64,000 nt of DNA from Dokdonella_A sp963834755 (GTDB lineage Bacteria; Pseudomonadota; Gammaproteobacteria; Xanthomonadales; Rhodanobacteraceae), in the NCBI GenBank assembly GCA_963834755.1, contig CAWICQ010000012.1, positions 62,001-126,000 of the forward strand. Reading direction: 5' to 3'. The notes beneath the pieces were generated by a model. The model searched no databases. It worked only from the letters and a program-made list of their open reading frames with translations, and was not told the origin of the DNA. This document shows, in pieces, positions 8,962-17,503 of the stretch. Every line of letters begins with the position of its first letter. Positions within the stretch are counted from its first letter, which is position 1. Both the position numbers and the translations under genes were made by a program.

Positions 8962-9984
8962 TCAGCCTTTGAACTCGCTCTTCCAGTATGCCTCGATGCG
9001 GTCGACCAGCGCTTTGGGCAGCGGCACATAGTCGAGCGCCTCGGCTTCCTTCTGCCCGTTCTCGAAGGCCCATTTGAAGAATGCGAACGTCGCGTTGGAG
9101 TGCTCGGCATTCTTCGTCGTCTTGTACATGATGGCCCAGGTCGTCGCGGTGATCGGCCAGGCGTCCGGACCGGGAGCGTTGGTCATGATCAGGTTGAAGT
9201 CCTTGGCGCTCGCCCAGTCGGCGGTCGCGGCCGCAGCGGAAAATGCAGCGGCGTTCGGCGAGAGGAACTTGCCGGCACTGTTCTGCATCTGCGCATAAGT
9301 CATCTTGTTCTGGAGCGCATAGGCGTACTCGACGTAACCGACCGAATTCTTGATCTGGTTGACGTAAGCGGAAACGCCTTCGTTGCCCTTGCCGCCCACA
9401 CCCACCGGCCACTGCACGGACGTGCCGAAGCCAACCTTGTCTTTCCACTGCGGGTTGACCTTGGAGAGGTAGTTGCTGAAATTGTAGGTGGTGCCCGAGC
9501 CGTCGGAACGGTGCACGACGGTGATGTTCGCGTCCGGCAGCTTGACGCCCGTGTTGACCTGCGCGATCGCCGGATCGTTCCACTTGGTGATCTTGCCGAC
9601 GAAGATGTCGCCGAGCAGCGGGCCGGTGAGCTTGAGTTCGCCCGGCTTGACGCCCTCGACATTGACGACGGGAACGATGCCGCCGATCACCACCGGAAAC
9701 TGGCCCAGGCCGGCCTTGGTGAGGTCGTCATCGCTGAGCGGGGCGTCCGATGCGCCGAAATCGACCGTAGCGGCCTTGATCTGCGCAATGCCGCCGCCCG
9801 AGCCGATCGACTGGTAGTTGATGCGGTTTCCCGTCTTTTCGCTGTATGCAGCCGACCACTTGGACAGCACCGGGTAGACGAAGGTCGATCCGGCACCGGT
9901 AATTTCGGTGGCTTGAGCGGACGCGGCGGCCATGAGAGCGGCGAGACCGACGCCGACAAGGCGAGTCTTGAGCGAAGTCAACAC
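8962..9984 (-). CDS. pstS: Phosphate ABC transporter substrate-binding protein PstS
   Basis: Periplasmic phosphate-binding protein, 340 aa, first gene of the pst operon. It begins with a GTG preceded by AGGAG and carries a cleavable signal peptide ending at ASAQA-TEI. Phosphate-contacting motifs of the family are present: GAGSTFVYPVLSKW, SIGSGGGIAQI, FGASDAPL and HRSDGSGTTYNF. There is no lipobox cysteine, so it is a soluble periplasmic protein. Expression is probably PhoB-controlled; a partial Pho box is listed separately. Confidence 0.97.
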   Translation of the reverse strand: MLTSLKTRLVGVGLAALMAAASAQATEITGAGSTFVYPVLSKWSAAYSEKTGNRINYQSIGSGGGIAQIKAATVDFGASDAPLSDDDLTKAGLGQFPVVIGGIVPVVNVEGVKPGELKLTGPLLGDIFVGKITKWNDPAIAQVNTGVKLPDANITVVHRSDGSGTTYNFSNYLSKVNPQWKDKVGFGTSVQWPVGVGGKGNEGVSAYVNQIKNSVGYVEYAYALQNKMTYAQMQNSAGKFLSPNAAAFSAAAATADWASAKDFNLIMTNAPGPDAWPITATTWAIMYKTTKNAEHSNATFAFFKWAFENGQKEAEALDYVPLPKALVDRIEAYWKSEFKG

Positions 9985-10082
9985 GAGAGGCTCCTCGAAC
10001 GAGTGGAAAAAATCGTGGGCGGCAGCGGCCGCCCCCGGGCCCGTTTTTTAGGCCCGCGAGGTTTCAGAACGATGAGTGATTT

Positions 10083-10100
10083 ATTGCCGAAAGATGACAG
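10083..10100 (-). promoter_or_regulatory. Candidate Pho box upstream of pstS
   Basis: On the minus strand this reads CTGTCAT CTTT CGGCAAT, the 7-4-7 layout of a PhoB site. The first half matches the consensus perfectly and the second matches about five of seven positions. It lies about 100 bp upstream of the pstS start. The downstream -10 is not convincing, so this is a moderate to weak call. Confidence 0.4.
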
Positions 10101-10221
10101 AAGCGATGTCTTTCAAGCCGGATGTGACCGTCAGGCAAGCCGAATCAGCGAGATACGCGGCATGCTTCATGCGAAGTCACGTGACCGTAATCTTTAGAAA
10201 AACAAAGCGAAGCGCTGGCTT

Positions 10222-10503
10222 TCAATCGTCACTGAGTTTTGCCGGGCCTTTTCCTGCGGTCTTTTCGTATTTGCCTTTGCCGACTTTGCGGTACTGCGTG
10301 AAGCCATGCTTGGCGAGGTGGCTTTCGCGCAGCACGTGCGACTGTCCGGCCACGACCTGTGGTGCCCCGATCACGCGCTTGAGCGGCGCACCGCACTCCG
10401 CACACGCGGCGAGCGGCGGGTCGGCGATGCGTTGCAGTCGCTCGATACCGTTGCGGCACGCCGCACAGCTGCGGTCGGTCGGCATGTATTCGTAGATCGG
10501 CAT
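10222..10503 (-). CDS. FmdB family zinc-ribbon protein
   Basis: Small protein (93 aa) with the FmdB-type N-terminus MPIYEY followed by two CxxC pairs (CAACRNG and CAECG) that would bind one zinc, then a basic tail (YRKVGKGKYEK). The family is annotated as a putative regulator, but its molecular role is not established. The N-terminus is slightly atypical (MPTDRSCAAC rather than the usual YxCxxCG). It lies just downstream of the RNase T gene on the same strand with a gap of about 30 bp, so co-transcription is likely. Confidence 0.85.
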   Translation of the reverse strand: MPIYEYMPTDRSCAACRNGIERLQRIADPPLAACAECGAPLKRVIGAPQVVAGQSHVLRESHLAKHGFTQYRKVGKGKYEKTAGKGPAKLSDD

Positions 10504-10534
10504 GGCGGCACGATGCGCCCGTCGCGCGTCGGGA

Positions 10535-11203
10535 TCAAGTCGACGGCGCAGCGGCGACGACCGCCAGGTGACGTCGCCAGAGGTCGTCCATCTGCTTCCA
10601 TCGGTTGACTACGCCGCAGAAAAGCTCGGCCGTGCGTTCCGCATCGTATACGGCCGCGTGCGCTTCGCGCGCGTCCCAGGCGCGACCCGATGCCTCGACC
10701 GCGCGACTGAGCACGGTCTGGCCGTACGCCAGCCCGCCGAGCGTGACCGTGTCGAAACAGCTGAAAGGATGAAACGGGCTGCGCTTGTGCGCCGTGCGCC
10801 GGATCGCGGCGTTGAGCACCCCGATGTCGAACGCCGCGTTGTGACCGACCAGGATCGCGCGCTGGCAGCCGGCTTCGCGCACGGCGCGGCGGATCGGCTT
10901 GAAGACGTGGTCGAGTGCGGCGCGCTCGGGCAGAGCGGCGCGGAACGGATGTCCCGGGTCGATGCCGGTGATTTCCATCGAACGCGGATCGAGCTCGGAT
11001 CCCGGAAACGGTTCGACGTGCGTGGAGACGACGGGTTCGGGGTACACGAGTCCGTCGTCGCCCATGCGCACGACGACCGCGGCGATTTCGAGCAGCGCAT
11101 GCCGCTCGCAATCGAAGCCGCCGGTCTCGACGTCGACGACGACCGGCAGGAAGCCGCGGAAACGCTCGGCCATGCGCGATGACGGTTCGGGAATCGCGTT
11201 CAC
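10535..11203 (-). CDS. rnt: Ribonuclease T
   Basis: DEDDh-family 3'-exoribonuclease that trims tRNA and stable RNA 3' ends. Catalytic motifs are VDVETGGFD (Exo I), VGHNAAFDIGVLN (Exo II) and HAAVYDAERTAELF (Exo III with the general-base His). Basic and aromatic patches typical of RNase T (FRGFLPVVV, HKRSPFHPFSCFDT) distinguish it from DNA polymerase epsilon subunits. The longest frame starts at a GTG at 11203. The internal ATG at 11173 (MAERFRGF) aligns better with the usual family start, so the real protein may be ten residues shorter than 222 aa. Confidence 0.93.
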   Translation of the reverse strand: MNAIPEPSSRMAERFRGFLPVVVDVETGGFDCERHALLEIAAVVVRMGDDGLVYPEPVVSTHVEPFPGSELDPRSMEITGIDPGHPFRAALPERAALDHVFKPIRRAVREAGCQRAILVGHNAAFDIGVLNAAIRRTAHKRSPFHPFSCFDTVTLGGLAYGQTVLSRAVEASGRAWDAREAHAAVYDAERTAELFCGVVNRWKQMDDLWRRHLAVVAAAPST

Positions 11204-11408
11204 GCAGCGAGCATAGCAAGCGCGACCGACGCGCGAGCGGTTCCTTCGGCGCGGTGCAGAGGCTCATCGAAGCCTTGGCTGTGCGTAAAGCTTCTTGTCG
11301 CGATCAATGCACGAACATCAATGTGCTTTGCGAACGTTTCGGCGAATCCGTACGCTCGCTTGGCGCAAGCCCCATGATCGTGGGGTCGGACCAGCGAATC
11401 CAAGGCCA

Positions 11409-11441
11409 CAAAAAAAAGCGCCGCCCGGGTGGGCGGCGCTT
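11409..11441 (-). terminator. Rho-independent terminator of the 11466-14273 gene
   Basis: A ten-base-pair stem (agcgccgccc / gggcggcgct, 11417-11440) with a four-base loop, flanked on the plus strand by eight A residues. On the minus strand it therefore reads as a GC-rich hairpin followed by a T run. It sits 25 bp beyond the stop codon of the secreted-protein gene. Confidence 0.9.
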
Positions 11442-11465
11442 CGAAAGTGACGCTAGCGATCGTTA

Positions 11466-14273
11466 TTACGGACCGTCGAAACCATCCGCGAAGATGCGGT
11501 CCGTGATGCTGCCAACGGTGAACGTGACCGGCACCGCCACATGACGCTGAGTGGTGTCGTTCGTGTTCACGCAGACGTTCGCCGTGTACGTGCCCGTCGT
11601 CAAGCTGGTGGCATCGAAGGTCACAGTGGACACATCGTTGCCGCCGGGCGACGTCGTGCCGCTGATCGGATTCTCCGACAGCCACGGCACATCGGTCGGC
11701 TGTCCGCACGGACCGCTCGCAACCGCGATAGCCATCGCATCGAGCTCGGCGCTGTTGCCCGTTGGCGACTGGAACTGCGCCGCACCGGTCGTCGGATCGA
11801 TGATGTACATGCCACCTAGGAACGTGTTGAGATCGAAGCCGGCGAAGTAGATGATGCCGGTGCTCGGGTCGATATCCATGCCTTCGGCGAAGTTGAAGTT
11901 GACGCCGGTTGGGCCGACCACCTGCGCTGCGCCGCTGGTCTTGTCGATGATCACGGTGTTGTCGCCGACGATGTCGACGCCGTACATCACGCCGCTCGGG
12001 TCGATCGCGATGTCGATGACGCAGACGCCGCTGGCAACGCCGACCTGCTGTGTCGCACCGGTCGAGAGGTCCAACGTATACAGCGTGCTCTGACCGCAGC
12101 TCGACGAGGGCGACATCAGGTAGGTGAGGCCGCTGGTCGGATCCCAGCGAATGCCGGAGATCGTGCCACCGCTGACGCCGGTGTTGCCGATCAGTTGCGT
12201 CGCGCCGGTCGCCGTATCGATTCCATACAGATCGCCGAACGGATAGTCGACCGCGTATTCAACCGAGAAGTCGTTGCTCGCGAACGTGCCGGCGAAGAAG
12301 TAGCTGCCCATCGGCGTGATCGTGTTGAGCGTGCCGGCGTTCGAGGCGTCGAAGCTGACGTAGTTGATGCCGGAGGACGCGAACGTCTCGCCGAAGGCCG
12401 GAACGCCGCCGAACGGGGCCTTGTGGCCCTTCGAGCTCTTCTGGGCGCGACGGAATTCCTGCGGAACAGCGCGCGGGCTGGCCGCGACAGCGCCGGTCTT
12501 GTAGTTCGGCACATAGACCGACTTCGCAGCGATCTTCGGAATCGCGCTGGCCGGAGCCTCGGTGAGATCCCAGTCGAGATCGCGGTTGCCCGTGTTGCCG
12601 ATGTTCAACGGCAGCGACGTGGTCGTACCGGGTGCTGCACTGGCCGACAGCGAGGTCGGGCTGAGTGACAGGATTGGCGCGCCGACATCCAGCGTGACCT
12701 GAGCGGACGCGGAGAACGCGGTCGGCGAGCTGGCCGTCCAGTGGATGTTCTGCGAGTTGCTGAGCGAAGGCGAGTCGAACGAGAAGCTGTTGAACGTCGA
12801 CGTATTGAACTGCAGACCGACGGTCGCCGATGCGCCGCTGTCGTGCGGGCTGCCGCTGACGGCGTTCGAGTAGTTGAAGTCGATCGAGCCGTCGGATTCG
12901 TTGAGCACCAGCTCGAACGTATAGCCCGGCGAAAGGCCCTGGGTGTCGAACGTATCTTTGTCGAACCACTCCACGACGAACTGGCGGTTCGGCGAGCTGC
13001 CAACGGTATTGACGTAGACATTGCCGCCGGCGTACAGGTCATCCCAGAACGGCAGGAACGTCGGGCTCGCGAAGGGCACCGGGAACGACGAGTTGCTGAA
13101 GAAGCCCGAGCAGAAGCTGCTGGTCGCGAACTGCACGAAGCCGTTGTTGTTGACGCAGAACTGGTTCGACGTCACACCGTAGAAGTTGAACGAGAACGGC
13201 GAGGTGACGGGTTCACTGGTATCGTCGCCCAGCGAAAGCGCGGTGCCCGAACCGGTGATGTCGATGAAGTTGAACGCGCCGGAGCTGTTCGAGTAACCGG
13301 GCAGAGCGTCTGCCGCGACCCACGTCGCCGTCGGCGATTCGGTGGCCGTCGCCGTGACGATGCGGTTGTACTGGAAGCTCGCTCCGTTCGCGATCGTCTG
13401 CGGCATGTTGGTGAAGATCGGACCCGAGACATCGTCGCTCAACGTCTGGAAGTTCAGCGCGATTCCCGAATTGTTGGTGACGGTGTAGCAGAAGTTGATG
13501 CTGTCACCGACCGTCGCCGACAGATTCGTAGAAGTACCGCACTGCGTCGGATTGCCATTGTCTTCGGCGAGGCCAACCGTCAGCGAGATACCGCCGCCGC
13601 CGGTGCTTACATGACCGACGATTGCGAATGACATCGAGTCTGCCGCGATGCTCAAGCAAGCCGGGAAAGAACCCCACGTCGTGCAGCTGCCGAAACCGCC
13701 GCCCGGGTTTTCCCATTGCGACACTGCGCCGCCCGCGCCGTTGTAGAAAACCCAGCCGAATTCGCCGCCGGCGCTGAAGTTCATGTTCGCAGCGACGCCG
13801 ACCCAATAGGTGCCGGCCGCGAGCGAACAGGGTGAAGAGAGCGGAATCGTGAACGAGTTACCGGCCGCGGTGTACGACGAGGCAGCCGACGAGCAGGCCA
13901 CCGAGCCCGGCACGCCGCCGGCATCGTTGTAGATGGTGACATCGAACGAATTCGCCGGACCCGAACCGTTGAAGTACACGCCGGTTACATCGACTTCGGA
14001 TACGGTCCAGCCGGACGCGTCGGTCACGACGAAATCGTCAGCGGCCGATGCGCTGTATGTCGAAAAGTCCCCGAAATTCTGGGAAACGATGCCGCTGGTC
14101 GAGCTCAGGTTCGTCTGATCATAGAGAACCGTGCTGCCGAGCGGGCGTTTGAAGTGCTGTGGTTTTACCGCGTCGTTGTGGCCCGAAACGGTGGGTCTTT
14201 GCGCGGCATCTGTATTGGATCCCGCGAGTGCCAACAGCACCGCGGCAGAAAGAAGCGAGAGCTTGCCATTCAT
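11466..14273 (-). CDS. Secreted multidomain protein with beta-propeller-like repeats and C-terminal IFADGFD motif
   Basis: A 935-aa exported protein of unknown function. A signal peptide (LSLLSAAVLLALAGSNTDA) is followed by a choice-of-anchor-like beta domain (residues about 45-220, beginning TVLYDQTNLSS) and a second beta region with FSFNFYGVTSNQFCVNNNGF and RQFVVEWFDKD. An Ig-like stretch follows (LSLSPTSLSASAAPG), then at least four propeller-type blades of the pattern LY-x-(I/L)D-x-(S/T)TGA-x-Q-x-(I/V)G. A closing domain (WLSENPISGTTSPGG) leads to the tail DRIFADGFDGP. That tail resembles short C-terminal tails I recall from related bacteria. The gene has its own terminator. A frame-broken paralogue lies at 30642-34408. 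Its location (surface or medium) is inferred. Confidence 0.8.
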   Translation of the reverse strand: MNGKLSLLSAAVLLALAGSNTDAAQRPTVSGHNDAVKPQHFKRPLGSTVLYDQTNLSSTSGIVSQNFGDFSTYSASAADDFVVTDASGWTVSEVDVTGVYFNGSGPANSFDVTIYNDAGGVPGSVACSSAASSYTAAGNSFTIPLSSPCSLAAGTYWVGVAANMNFSAGGEFGWVFYNGAGGAVSQWENPGGGFGSCTTWGSFPACLSIAADSMSFAIVGHVSTGGGGISLTVGLAEDNGNPTQCGTSTNLSATVGDSINFCYTVTNNSGIALNFQTLSDDVSGPIFTNMPQTIANGASFQYNRIVTATATESPTATWVAADALPGYSNSSGAFNFIDITGSGTALSLGDDTSEPVTSPFSFNFYGVTSNQFCVNNNGFVQFATSSFCSGFFSNSSFPVPFASPTFLPFWDDLYAGGNVYVNTVGSSPNRQFVVEWFDKDTFDTQGLSPGYTFELVLNESDGSIDFNYSNAVSGSPHDSGASATVGLQFNTSTFNSFSFDSPSLSNSQNIHWTASSPTAFSASAQVTLDVGAPILSLSPTSLSASAAPGTTTSLPLNIGNTGNRDLDWDLTEAPASAIPKIAAKSVYVPNYKTGAVAASPRAVPQEFRRAQKSSKGHKAPFGGVPAFGETFASSGINYVSFDASNAGTLNTITPMGSYFFAGTFASNDFSVEYAVDYPFGDLYGIDTATGATQLIGNTGVSGGTISGIRWDPTSGLTYLMSPSSSCGQSTLYTLDLSTGATQQVGVASGVCVIDIAIDPSGVMYGVDIVGDNTVIIDKTSGAAQVVGPTGVNFNFAEGMDIDPSTGIIYFAGFDLNTFLGGMYIIDPTTGAAQFQSPTGNSAELDAMAIAVASGPCGQPTDVPWLSENPISGTTSPGGNDVSTVTFDATSLTTGTYTANVCVNTNDTTQRHVAVPVTFTVGSITDRIFADGFDGP

Positions 14274-14570
14274 CGCGAACTACTCCCCATGAGGATAAAT
14301 TGGTTCACAGCCAGACAGCGTCCGGACCATAGCAGATGCGTCGTCCGAGTCGCAATACAAAACTGGCGTAAATTGGCAAGCAAGGTCGTTGTCGGAATGC
14401 TTGTCGCTGATGCCCCGATTGGCGGTGCTGGGAGTGGGTCGGTGACTTTGCTCTTGTTGCGGCGCAACGTCGTTCCGCCATCGGTTGGAAACCGCCGATT
14501 CGGGGCTCGAAGTGTTCAGCCAAATCGCGTCCCGATCGCCTTAATCGAGCCGCGCGGGATTACCGCGAAA

Positions 14571-16181
14571 TCAGCCCCGGCCGAGCCGTTTCCGTAGCGG
14601 ATCGAGCAGGCTTCCGTAGCGACCCGAACGCGCCGTGTCACGCTGCAGAGGCTGGCGGATCTGCGCGGCGCTCGCGGTACGCACCGCTCGCCGTGCCTCA
14701 TGGAACGCGAGGCATGCGTTTTCAAAGGGCAACCCGCAGAAATCGAGCAGACTGTGGATCCCTTTTTCGGGATCGGAAAGGATCGCCTCGTACGACTGAA
14801 TGCGCACGCGTTCAGGCGCGAGCGCTTGCCAGAACGCGACCGTCTCATTGTGTACTTCGAGATAGTCGGCGATGTCGGCCAGGTCGTAACTGAACGCCTG
14901 ACCGGCCGCGAAAACCTGGCGGAAACACGAAAGCGCGGTCTCAACCGGATCGCGCTGGCAATCGATAATGCACGCGCCGGGCAACATGGCCAGGATCGCG
15001 CCGATATAAACCCAGTTCCCCGGCGTCTTGTCCGTCGATCGCGGCTTGTGCGCACGCCAGCGCGCCGTGCGTTCCAGGTACTCGCGACCCAGCCGTTCCC
15101 AGTCCGAAGGCGTCGCAGCGGCGGCCCAACCCGGGAATTCGATCCGGCGCCGCGCCGATTCGCCCCGCAGCACCTGTTCGAGATCGGCAAGCTCGCTGGC
15201 GCCCTCGACTTGTGAGTGGGCCGCCAGAATCTGTTCCACCAGCGTCGAGCCCGAGCGCGGCAGGCTGACCACGAAAATGACCTCGCGGCCGAGATCGGCG
15301 CTCGCCGCGCGCGTGATCGGCCCGGCCATCGTCTGCCGAACCTCGGCGACCGCCGAGCGAAAACGCAAGCCGTTCCAAGGCACATCGCGGCGCATGCGCC
15401 GGTTCGCATCGAGCAGCATCGCATAGGCATCGGCGTACCGATCCTGATCCTCGAAGGCCTTCGCCAGCGCAAACCCGAGCACGACACGATGGTGCTCGGG
15501 CAGATCGGAGCGCCGCATTTCGGCTTGCATGCGCGCGAGGTCGCTCGCATCGAAGCGCACGGTCTTGAGATTGGCGAGGCCCCACCAGGCATGGCCGGTA
15601 TCCGGCCGCGTGCGCAGGACTTCGCGATATTGCGCAACGGCCGCGTCGATCCGCCCCAATTGCGCCAGCGCGTCGCCGAGCATGACGCGCGCAACGCGAT
15701 TTTCCGGCGCGATCGCGACAGCGCGCTCAAACGCGGTTGCCGCATCCTCAACTTCCGCATCGGTCGACAGCGCGCGCGCGAGATTGAACCAGGCCTGTGC
15801 CGATTCGGGAAAGTCGTCGCAGGCGCGACGCCAGGTCGCAAGAGCGGCGGCCTTGTCGCCGTTGCCGGACTGCGCGCGTGCCAGCTGATCGAGCATCTCG
15901 ACATCGGGTTGCGTCTTTTCCAGCACCAGACGCAGCGCGGCGAGCGCTTCGGCATGGCGGCCGATGCGATTGAGGCAGGTCGCGTGCACGCGCAATACAT
16001 CGGGATCGTGCGGCGCGAGCGCGAGCGCGCCGGTCAACGCGCGCGCCGCATCCTTCAAACGGTTGCGCGCGAGATGCTGTTCGGCCTCGCGCAACAACGC
16101 TTGTGCGCGCGGCGCAAGCACTTCACGCGCAGGCGCTGCGGCGCGATGCCCGGCGTCGTCGTTACGTTCGATGGGGCTCAC
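14571..16181 (-). CDS. TPR-sulfotransferase family protein (sixth of six in transcription order)
   Basis: Cytoplasmic protein with N-terminal tetratricopeptide repeats (first about 220 residues: AEQHLARNRLKDAARAL, LNRIGRHAEALAAL, LGDALAQLGRIDAAVAQYREVL) and a C-terminal Sulfotransfer_3-type domain. The PAPS 5'-phosphosulfate loop is VSLPRSGSTLVEQIL, the 3'-phosphate motif is CQRDPVETALSCF, and the shared C-terminus is RTASAAQIRQPLQRDTARS. The acceptor is unknown. No membrane segment is seen. The start is uncertain: GTG at 16181 or 16199 avoids a long overlap with the preceding gene, while the frame stays open to 16367. About 300 bp separate it from the secreted-protein gene downstream. Confidence 0.85.
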   Translation of the reverse strand: MSPIERNDDAGHRAAAPAREVLAPRAQALLREAEQHLARNRLKDAARALTGALALAPHDPDVLRVHATCLNRIGRHAEALAALRLVLEKTQPDVEMLDQLARAQSGNGDKAAALATWRRACDDFPESAQAWFNLARALSTDAEVEDAATAFERAVAIAPENRVARVMLGDALAQLGRIDAAVAQYREVLRTRPDTGHAWWGLANLKTVRFDASDLARMQAEMRRSDLPEHHRVVLGFALAKAFEDQDRYADAYAMLLDANRRMRRDVPWNGLRFRSAVAEVRQTMAGPITRAASADLGREVIFVVSLPRSGSTLVEQILAAHSQVEGASELADLEQVLRGESARRRIEFPGWAAAATPSDWERLGREYLERTARWRAHKPRSTDKTPGNWVYIGAILAMLPGACIIDCQRDPVETALSCFRQVFAAGQAFSYDLADIADYLEVHNETVAFWQALAPERVRIQSYEAILSDPEKGIHSLLDFCGLPFENACLAFHEARRAVRTASAAQIRQPLQRDTARSGRYGSLLDPLRKRLGRG

Positions 16182-16219
16182 TCGCGATCGCAGCGGCACG
16201 AAAGCGGCAGTATCGCGCG

Positions 16220-17503
16220 CTAGCCGCGTTCGGCCAATACGGCGCGCAACGGGTCGAGCAACGCGCCATATTGTTGGGTGCGCGCGGTGTCGCGTCGGAG
16301 CGGTTCGCGCACTTGCGCGGCGCTCGCGGTGCGCACCGTTCGCCGGTTCCGGTGAAAATCGAGGCACGAAGGCGCGAACGGAAGTCCCGAGAAATCCAGC
16401 AACTTGCGGATCTGCGCGTCAGGATCCTGGAGCAGCGCTTCGTACACCTGTGGATAAATGCGACCCGGGAACAGCTCGGACCAGCGCGCCATCGTCCGCG
16501 CGTAGGCCGTCCAGTAGTAGCCGATGTCGGCGAGGTCGTACGAGAACACCGCGCCCTGCGGGAACAGCTGCTTGAAACACGACCAGCCGGTCTCGACCGG
16601 ATCGCGGCGGCAATCGATCGCGCGCGCGCCGGGCAGCATCGCGAGCGCGGCGCCGAGATAGAGCCAGTTGTTCGGCATCTTGTCGGTGAAACGCGGCCGC
16701 GTCGCGCGCCAGCGCGCGGTGCGTTCGAGATAGCGGCGGCCGAGGCGCGAGAAATCTTCCGGAGTCGCGGCGGTTATCCAGTCCGGAAATCCGCGACCGC
16801 GCCGCTGCGATTCTTCCTGGATCACGGCACCAAGATCGGACAGCTCGCTCGCGCCTTCGACGTCGGGATGTGCTGCGAGGATCTGCTCGGTCAGCGTGGA
16901 GCCCGCGCGGGGCAGGCTTACGATGAAGATGACTTCGTGTCCGAGCGCGGGTACATCCGCGCTCGCCGGTGGTCGCGCGAAAATCTTCAGCATGTGCTCG
17001 ATGCGCGCGAGAAAATCCTGCGCATTCCACTTTACGCCCCGGCGCATCGCGGCGTTGGCATCGGCGAATGCGGCGAATGCGTCGGCGTAGCGCCCGGCGT
17101 CTTCGAGCACTTTTCCGAGTGCAAATCCGATCGCGATGCGGTCGATCTCGCTGGCGCCGGCGCGCGTCTTGTGCAGCGTTTCGAGTTGCGCTGCTTCTTC
17201 GGGCGGTAGGCGCAACGTTTTCATGCTCACCAGCCCGAGCCAGGCAGGTCCCGCCGCCGGAACACGGGCGATGACCTCGCGATAGGTGCTCGCCGCAGCG
17301 TCGGTGTCGCCGAGGAAGAACAACGTGTCGGCCAAGAGGATTGCTGCGCGCAAGTCGTTTGGCGCGAGCGCGAGTGCGCGTTCGAGCGAGCCACGCGCCG
17401 CATGCGCATCGCCGGATGCGAGCTGCGCGCGACCCAAATTGCACCATTCCGAGGCCGTTTTCGGCGTCGGCGCGGCGCCGGCCACGCGTCGCGCGTCGCT
17501 CAC
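16220..17503 (-). CDS. TPR-sulfotransferase family protein (fifth of six)
   Basis: The shortest member of the array (427 aa), with fewer TPR units (WCNLGRAQLASGDAHAARGSLERAL and the following repeat) before the sulfotransferase domain. PAPS loop VSLPRAGSTLTEQIL has Ala in place of Ser in the RSG core of the paralogues. The 3'-phosphate motif is CRRDPVETGWSCF and the C-terminal block RTASAAQVREPLRRDTART is shared. Its GTG start overlaps the stop of the upstream paralogue as GTGA, so translation is probably coupled. Substrate unknown; PAPS-dependent sulfate transfer is inferred from the family. Confidence 0.87.
   Translation of the reverse strand: MSDARRVAGAAPTPKTASEWCNLGRAQLASGDAHAARGSLERALALAPNDLRAAILLADTLFFLGDTDAAASTYREVIARVPAAGPAWLGLVSMKTLRLPPEEAAQLETLHKTRAGASEIDRIAIGFALGKVLEDAGRYADAFAAFADANAAMRRGVKWNAQDFLARIEHMLKIFARPPASADVPALGHEVIFIVSLPRAGSTLTEQILAAHPDVEGASELSDLGAVIQEESQRRGRGFPDWITAATPEDFSRLGRRYLERTARWRATRPRFTDKMPNNWLYLGAALAMLPGARAIDCRRDPVETGWSCFKQLFPQGAVFSYDLADIGYYWTAYARTMARWSELFPGRIYPQVYEALLQDPDAQIRKLLDFSGLPFAPSCLDFHRNRRTVRTASAAQVREPLRRDTARTQQYGALLDPLRAVLAERG

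Noticed and set aside
7029..8972. Plus-strand open frame of 647 codons opposite pstC/pstA
   Set aside because: Low-complexity charged translation opposite conserved permeases; a high-GC shadow frame.
10030..10060. Possible hairpin terminator (gggcc..ggccc around an A/T tract) in the pstS leader
   Set aside because: The T-rich tract is in the loop rather than after the stem, so it does not fit a Rho-independent terminator on either strand.
11466..14273. Autotransporter or TonB-receptor interpretation of the large secreted protein
   Set aside because: No C-terminal beta-barrel, plug domain or aromatic terminal residue is present; repeats look like beta-propeller and Ig-like modules.
16182..16367. 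Extended start of the last sulfotransferase
   Set aside because: It would overlap the upstream paralogue by about 150 bp with a low-complexity Arg/Ala/Pro peptide; GTG starts at 16181 or 16199 fit better.
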